The notes beneath the pieces were generated by a model, which saw only the letters and a program-made list of their open reading frames with translations, was not told where the DNA came from and made no database searches. Below, piece by piece: positions 59,621 to 64,000 of a stretch of DNA of 64,000 nt (position 1 is its first letter; each line of letters opens with the position of its first letter). Made by a program: the position numbers and the translations under genes. Where the stretch lies: contig JABCPU010000223.1 of assembly GCA_016800925.1 (NCBI GenBank), positions 1-64,000 of the forward strand, read 5' to 3'. Source of the DNA: Suillus spraguei. Taxonomy: Eukaryota; Basidiomycota; Agaricomycetes; Boletales; Suillaceae.

Positions 59621-60913
59621 CTAATTTTTTGCCTCATCTGAGGCTTCCAGTTCCATTTCCGGAGTGAGTATAGTAGCGCGGCCTTTGGCAGCGCGCGAAG
59701 TGGATTTGGTGCATTCCTGGGCAGTGTGACCAGGTCCACCGCAGAACATACAGAGCCTTTTGTCAATACGTCTCTGACGCTCCTGGGTGGTTAGCTTTCC
59801 GTCTGCACCAACAACGCTAGGGAGATCCGAAACTTTCGGGGTAGAGGATGTTGTGGAGGATGTGGGTTTATTGAATTTGGGCGTATCGGATCCGGATGAG
59901 TTGGAGTTCGTCCGGTTGGATGTTGACTGCCTGGGAGGATTGGAAGAGGTGGTTCTACTCTCTCGGGTGACTTCGCCCCTCCATTCCCAGTAACGGGCGT
60001 CGATGGTCTGGGCGAGAGTCTTGAACTCCGAAAGGGTAGTGGGCTTACCCATGCGACTAATCTCATCTTTGATTCGGGCTGGAAGTCCATTGTAGAATTG
60101 GCGTCGTAGGGCTCCGTCTCCCCATTCGCGTACTTGGGAGGCAAGTCGCTGGAATTCTACAACGTACTTGTTGATGCATTGTCCGTCACGCATGTGGAGT
60201 TGTTCTAACTGCATCTCTGCGTCTCCGGAAGGATCGTGTGGTCCGAAATTGGTTTGGAGCTCGAGCATGAACTCGGAGTAGTCATCCATCCAGTCCGGAC
60301 GGTTGCTATATCCGTCCGAAAGGAGGTCCGGTTCAAACCACTCGAGAGCCATACCCTTAAGGTAGGATTGGGCGAAATTTACTTTAGCGCGTCCGGAACG
60401 GAAAGCGCTAGGTTTGCTCTGGAAGTTGAGCTCACATTGGACGAAGAATGCCCGGAGCTTGCGAGGTTCGGACCCATCGAAGGTATCTGGCTCACGGACT
60501 TTGACTTTGCTATCATCCGAGGTGGGGGTGCAACGGCTACTGCAAGTGAGGTGGTTAATGGCTACAGATAGTTGGGCTAGGACCCGGTCCTGAGGGCTCA
60601 GGTGGATTTTATCTTCTTCGTCATCCAGGTCCTCGTTGTCCGGATCATCAACTTCATCATCTGGTAGGTTACTGCGCAGCTCATCATCAAAGCGAATGGT
60701 CGGGCGCAAATTGGAGTCTGGGTTATCCGGGTTCCGAGTTGGTGTTATCGGATCCGGTCTGACTTGACGGGCGGAGATACTTTGACCTATGTTGCTCATG
60801 CTTGCGCGGCGTTGAGAGAAACTGGTGAATGTTTGGACGATGGGTGTGGGATCTCGTTGGATCGGACCAAGTCCGGCTCCTCGGAGTGTGTTCTGAGTTT
60901 TACGGGGAGGCAT
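59621..60913 (-). CDS. family A copy 2 gag
   Basis: 430 codons, ATG at 60911-60913, stop TAG at 59621-59623. The N-terminus is basic and Pro/Ser-rich (MPPRKTQNTLRGAG). An acidic spacer follows (DDEVDDPDNEDLDDEEDK), then the capsid region (about residues 150-290: FFVQCELNFQSKPSAF, FAQSYLKGMALEWFEPDLL, INKYVVEFQRLASQVREWG), then a Ser/Thr-rich linker and the knuckle CMFCGGPGHTAQEC (CX2CX4HX4C, near residue 395). Forms the particle shell and packages RNA. No damage seen. Confidence 0.92.
   Translation of the reverse strand: MPPRKTQNTLRGAGLGPIQRDPTPIVQTFTSFSQRRASMSNIGQSISARQVRPDPITPTRNPDNPDSNLRPTIRFDDELRSNLPDDEVDDPDNEDLDDEEDKIHLSPQDRVLAQLSVAINHLTCSSRCTPTSDDSKVKVREPDTFDGSEPRKLRAFFVQCELNFQSKPSAFRSGRAKVNFAQSYLKGMALEWFEPDLLSDGYSNRPDWMDDYSEFMLELQTNFGPHDPSGDAEMQLEQLHMRDGQCINKYVVEFQRLASQVREWGDGALRRQFYNGLPARIKDEISRMGKPTTLSEFKTLAQTIDARYWEWRGEVTRESRTTSSNPPRQSTSNRTNSNSSGSDTPKFNKPTSSTTSSTPKVSDLPSVVGADGKLTTQERQRRIDKRLCMFCGGPGHTAQECTKSTSRAAKGRATILTPEMELEASDEAKN
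59624..59630 (-). promoter_or_regulatory. -1 frameshift slippery site A-AAA-AAT at gag stop
   Basis: On the minus strand the last gag codons are GCA AAA AAT TAG, giving the heptamer A AAA AAT in the X XXY YYZ phase. Slipping back one base gives AAA AAA TTA GTC, which is the open pol frame. The heptamer directly precedes the gag stop. Function is inferred from position. Confidence 0.65.
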
Positions 60914-60950
60914 GATATGGGATGGTTGCTAAGTTACTCGGAAAGGTTTG

Positions 60951-60961
60951 AGTTCGAATAT
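60951..60961 (-). promoter_or_regulatory. self-priming primer-binding site, family A
   Basis: On the minus strand ATATTCGAACT lies two bases after the 5' LTR and is the reverse complement of AGTTCGAATAT in the LTR (61342-61352 on the + strand coordinates), about 35 bp downstream of the TATA box TATATAAACC. It fits the 11-nt self-primer of Tf1-type elements. Confidence 0.65.
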
Positions 60962-60963
60962 AC

Positions 60964-61733
60964 TGTTAAGACTGTACTCAAGGGTAGAGAGATCCAAAGG
61001 GCTTTTGGCCTCAGTTCGTACACTGTGCCCCTTTCTCGAGTAATGCCCCTTATTTCAGGGAGGAGTTATTCGTCCGAAGACCCGGAAGGGGTTGCGTGAC
61101 GGATCCGGGTGTCCGAAGGTGTCGGATATGATACGTCCGAAGGTAATTCGGAACGTAAGGAGAGGACAGAGATTAAGGCTAGTTTCGGAATGAGTTCCTA
61201 ACTAGAAATTAACGGAGATGGACTATCCGAAGATAGAGCCGGAGGTATAGACTATAGGAATCAATCCTAAGTCTCGGAAGGTGACTTAAAGCGGAGAGTG
61301 GCTTAAGTCCGGAGGAGGCAGAATGAGTAGAATCTAAGATGATATTCGAACTGAGGTTCTACGGAGATCTACAAGTGGTTTATATACTGTAAGTATCTAA
61401 GACGGATAATCAGCAAGTCCGGGACCGAGGGCTATGTACGAAGTGTAGCGGAAGTCTATTAGTTAATGCACAGCGGATCAGTAAGCAAGAATCGGAAATG
61501 AACACAGGAAACGGATCAGTAACACAGGACGGAAATATAAACAGCCAGAGTACCGGTAGCAGGAGAAATGACGAAAGGAGATAGACGCAGATGTACACAA
61601 GGGAGTTAAGGTGCGAGAAGTGAGTACATTCGGATGGGTGGTCCGGACAAGATCTGTGGACCGGACGGATATGGAAACGATCGGATCTGGATGGATATGG
61701 TCGGATCTGAGAATAGAAGTATGGTATATGACA
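60964..61733 (-). mobile_element. 5' LTR of family A copy 2
   Basis: 770 bp; differs from the 3' LTR by six substitutions, five of them C/T or G/A changes at CpG. Carries the TATA box and the conserved block GGGGCACAGTGTACGAACTG near its 3' end. Confidence 0.95.
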
Positions 61734-61795
61734 GTTTGGATGTATCGTGCCAATTCTTCAGCATTGTAGGTGACGGGGTTGGTAGGTTCAGACAT

Positions 61796-62562
61796 TGTGC
61801 CAGTTGTATTCTGGAACCTGATTCACTGATGTCTGTGGTTGACTAGTCATCACGGTCAACCCGAATAGGAAAGATGATGAAAAGGAGATGGGAAAAGAAG
61901 TATGTAAAATGGAAAACTGAGCGGTCCCTGATATCTGATCAGATCTACCACATACTCAGGTCCTAAAGGGTTCTTTAATCAACCCAACTAGGTGCTTCCC
62001 TATTTACTTAACTAGGAAAACTATCATAAAGGTTTTTGTGATCTTCCAAGTGGGAAAAGTTATCTCAAGGGACATGGTGCTCTTCCAGCTGAAGCTTACA
62101 AGCAACCAGTCTATCTTGGACAACAAGGCAATTCCACTAAATACTCAGAAGAAGACTAGACCTTCTATCGTATGAAGAGAAGTTATCGTAAAAGGAAACT
62201 ATAGTAGAGCTCAGCAGGCAGGGTCTTGGGCCAGCACTGAGGTCACAGATCGAACACCTAATGTTGCTTGTCCACTGTCTACTAGCAGCAGCAATGTAAG
62301 GCTGGGCCTGGTAGAGGTCTACTAACTACAAAAAACTATTGGTATGAAGTGTGCTCAAATGAGCAAAGGGGAGAAGAAGATCACAACTTTTTTAGGGTTG
62401 GGCAAGACAAAATGTTTTGTACTGGCCTCCAAGTGCAAGTGCCATTAGAGACATGTACAGAAAGATGATAAGAGACTTCTAAGAGTCGTCTGCAATGGTA
62501 CTATCGTTGAAGAGGAGTCTAGAAGAAAAGTGTGCAGCGGTATGCGAGTCGGAGTCCCCTAA
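61796..62562 (-). other. family D leader between 5' LTR and gag
   Basis: About 770 bp on the minus strand without a long frame, between the primer site and the gag start at 61795. Position suggests an untranslated packaging leader. No structure that I can name. Confidence 0.5.
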
Positions 62563-62573
62563 AGTTCAAACCT
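62563..62573 (-). promoter_or_regulatory. self-priming primer-binding site, family D
   Basis: On the minus strand AGGTTTGAACT lies two bases after the 5' LTR and is the reverse complement of AGTTCAAACCT inside the LTR (62691-62701), about 35 bp downstream of TATATAG. Confidence 0.62.
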
Positions 62574-62575
62574 AA

Positions 62576-63055
62576 TGTCACAACCCACAAACAAATTCAC
62601 ACAAGGGCAGAGACTAGGACTCAAACTAAAGTTATCACAAGAAAAGAGAGGAGCAAAGACATCTTGGATTGCTACAGTTGTAGATACAAGAGGTTTGAAC
62701 TGAAGAACTACTACAGCGAAACTAGCTAACTATATACACATATTGAAACTGAGATATAAACTGAGTCTGAAACTACTAGCCAATCATATAATAAAAGTGA
62801 GAATCATATGATGTGATAGTTGTGACATTGTTATGACATCATTTTCTAGAAGGTTCTAAGATCACATGATACTATCTTATCTTATCTTATCTTATCTGAT
62901 AGCATCATAGAAGATCTCTTCATCTTCATCAGAGAGTTCAGTTAAAGAAGCAGGTATAGGGATTTCAATGGGGTTAGGGTTTATCTTAGTGCTGGGTTTA
63001 GATGCTTTAGGGAAATTGAGGAAAGAATAATGGTTTGTATTTGGAATTCGTGACA
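62576..63055 (-). mobile_element. 5' LTR of family D
   Basis: TGTCACAACCCACAAAC to GAATTCGTGACA, 480 bp, with a TTATC microsatellite at about 62872-62896. It contains the stretch deleted from the 3' LTR. Read on the minus strand it encodes a Ser/Pro-rich tail followed by LTELSDEDEEIFYDAIR, matching the extension of pol into the 3' LTR. Confidence 0.92.
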
Positions 63056-63128
63056 ATATGTGAAGGTCGCAAGATTCAGTGTTAATGTATGGATCAGGAC
63101 CTGACTGTGTTAAGAACACAACACTAAC

Positions 63129-64000
63129 TTCCATGATTTGACAGGCAAGAGTATCGGCATTGGGACAAGTGGTAGCTAGGTCTTGGACGCGCATAATTGC
63201 CTCATCATGCTCATTTGCATTGAAAAGGGCGATGGCCTGATAGCCCCCATGTAAGCAGCGACTACACGAGCCAAAAATGACACACCTTAATCAAGAGTAG
63301 GAGATGTGTTTTCTTGAGGTTTGCGTCCACAAACATGAACCCAAGGTCGAATGCTTTCATCGCATTCTGGAACTGCCTCTTACCACAAAGAGTGATGTCC
63401 TTGGAGATACAGCCTATCAAGGATGGCTGAATTCTGATGCTTTATATTGCCTTGTAAGATAGCTGGTGTTCAAAACGTCGCAATGAGCCAGTGTATCTCA
63501 CCTTGAGTGCATCATCAAGTGCATGGTCCCAGTGGGCTTTTCTCACCATAATAAACAAGTGATTCGTGCAAGAGATGTAGTCGTTACTATCAGAATTAAT
63601 CTCTGTCAACAGCAGACAAGTCTCCAGTTATGCATGCATTGTGGACTGTCATGTTGATGGCAAGGATCTGCATCACACATGTTCAGATCTTGTAGTAACA
63701 ATCAAGGCTGAAAACATGCCTCGCAAGCAGACTGTTGAGCCTTGACATCAAGATCCAGAATCAATGTGCCAAAAGACCAGCAAAGGACAGGAGCTCACAT
63801 TATCTGGCACTTGTTCCTTTGGGATGTCTTCCCATAATGCATCCTTGGAGAAAATGAGGTGATGAAGGGATGGAAAATTAACAGAAACTTACATCTGATG
63901 CTTGGCCCTTGAGAATGTGCTCCAGGAAAGGTACTGTCCACATCTAAATCATTTTATTACCTCCTCCACTTAGGATGTGCTTGCCATCTATGGAGAAGGT
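63129..64000 (-). pseudogene. HET-domain / TPR gene, 5' part
   Basis: Minus strand. A likely start MTVHNACITGDL is at 63652; then, after a frame slip, LLTEINSDSNDYISCTN and MVRKAHWDHALDDALK (to about 63507). Next exon QPSLIGCISKDITLCGKRQF...KAFDLGFMFVDANLKK (about 63425-63285), then AIALFNANEHDEAIMRVQDLATTCPNADTLACQIME (63231-63129). These are TPR helices of the HET/TPR protein. The donor GTTAGT is at 63128-63123; the matching acceptor CAG is at 47149-47147, on the other side of the family-D element. Upstream of 63652 to 64000 I see no further supported exon. Confidence 0.7.

Larger units (their letters stand above)
53790..61733 (-). mobile_element. complete Ty3/gypsy chromovirus, family A, copy 2
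   Basis: 7944 bp with 770-bp LTRs and a perfect 5-bp duplication GTTTG (53785-53789, 61734-61738), inserted in the gag of family D. The LTRs differ at six sites by eye (0.8%), so it is young. Order on the minus strand: LTR, primer site, gag, -1 frame pol, antisense gene on the plus strand, polypurine tract, LTR. The only visible pol defect is one TGA at 56154-56156. Confidence 0.97.
51837..61795 (-). pseudogene. family D gag (split by two insertions)
   Basis: Coding pieces on the minus strand are 61795-61739, 53789-53254 and 52286-51837. It starts MSEPTNPVTYNAEELARYIQ. A coiled coil follows (LQVQLHLQQEEIAEMKAEE), then a capsid-like region (IDIKTFLAQVSLYLTQYPNA, FSCMFKDENKEAKAIRELET). After the small insertion come AVEIGQNFEELDAEKKRNTW and the nucleocapsid knuckle CYRCGGEGHMARNC (CX2CX4HX4C) near 51985-51945. 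Additional in-frame stops are present. Positions between 53790 and 61738 belong to the inserted family-A element. Confidence 0.82.
47153..63055 (-). mobile_element. Ty3/gypsy chromovirus, family D, with nested insertions
   Basis: LTRs at 47153-47582 and 62576-63055 flank a minus-strand element with gag, protease, RT, RNase H, integrase and chromodomain. About 9.4 kb of the interval is later insertions: C solo LTR (47845-48320), an unclassified piece (about 52287-53253) and a complete family-A element (53790-61733). Target duplications are not clean (TGATG left, ATATG right). The LTRs differ by many substitutions and a deletion of about 50 bp, so it is the oldest insertion here. It lies within an intron of the HET/TPR gene. 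Confidence 0.9.

Noticed and set aside
60964..61733. Any tRNA gene or tRNA-derived primer site near the LTR ends
   Set aside because: No cloverleaf or TGG-start primer site seen; the 11-nt self-complementarity explains the position better.

Overview
The window looks like a gene-poor, transposon-packed stretch of a filamentous basidiomycete genome, most likely an Agaricomycete. The evidence is short (41-51 nt) GT-AG introns, a KDZ (CxC2-type) transposase, several chromodomain Ty3/gypsy retrotransposon families, and a HET-domain gene with N-terminal TPRs of a type I associate with Boletales. The order-level guess comes from memory of such proteins and is weak.

Layout. (1) 1-14.5 kb is a retrotransposon nest: a KDZ element is split by a family-B LTR, that LTR by a family-C gypsy element, that element by a family-A gypsy element, and that one by a family-B solo LTR. 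The same KDZ gene carries a second B solo LTR and a Tc1-like fragment. (2) 14.6-16.7 kb is a decayed multi-pass membrane protein gene split by an A solo LTR. (3) 17.7-28.9 kb holds a B LTR carrying another B LTR inside its own minisatellite, then a two-LTR family-C element that contains an A solo LTR. (4) 28.9-30.1 kb is a truncated DDE-type transposase gene. (5) 30.9-47.1 kb is a compact island of host genes: cytochrome P450 (-), TSR2 (+), SEC63 (-), a coilin-like gene (+), a long PPR protein (+) and a HET/TPR gene (-). (6) 47.2-63.1 kb is an old family-D gypsy element sitting in an intron of the HET/TPR gene. It contains a C solo LTR, an unclassified 0.97-kb insertion and a young, nearly complete family-A element (53790-61733). 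(7) 63.1-64 kb is the 5' part of the HET/TPR gene.

The most interesting system is in family A. Besides gag and pol, both copies carry, on the opposite strand between pol and the 3' LTR, a three-exon gene of 305 codons. After removal of two canonical introns it reads as a coiled-coil / Zn2Cys6 / basic / acidic protein, the architecture of a fungal transcription factor. Just upstream of its start codon, in both copies, is a 17-bp palindrome CGG-N11-CCG, the classic binding geometry of Gal4-type Zn2Cys6 factors. I infer a retrotransposon-encoded, possibly autoregulating transcription factor.

Other element-level observations: in families A, C and D an 11-nt sequence at or near the end of the 5' LTR is complementary to a stretch about 35 nt downstream of the LTR TATA box, which is Tf1-style self-priming. 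Family A has a slippery heptamer right at its gag stop. Family C has an extra CCHC-knuckle ORF downstream of pol. LTR-pair differences are almost all CpG transitions (15 of 17 by eye), suggesting mutation of methylated cytosines. Coordinates of LTRs, target duplications and the antisense-gene introns were read base by base. Exon limits of P450, SEC63, KDZ and the membrane-protein gene are approximate.
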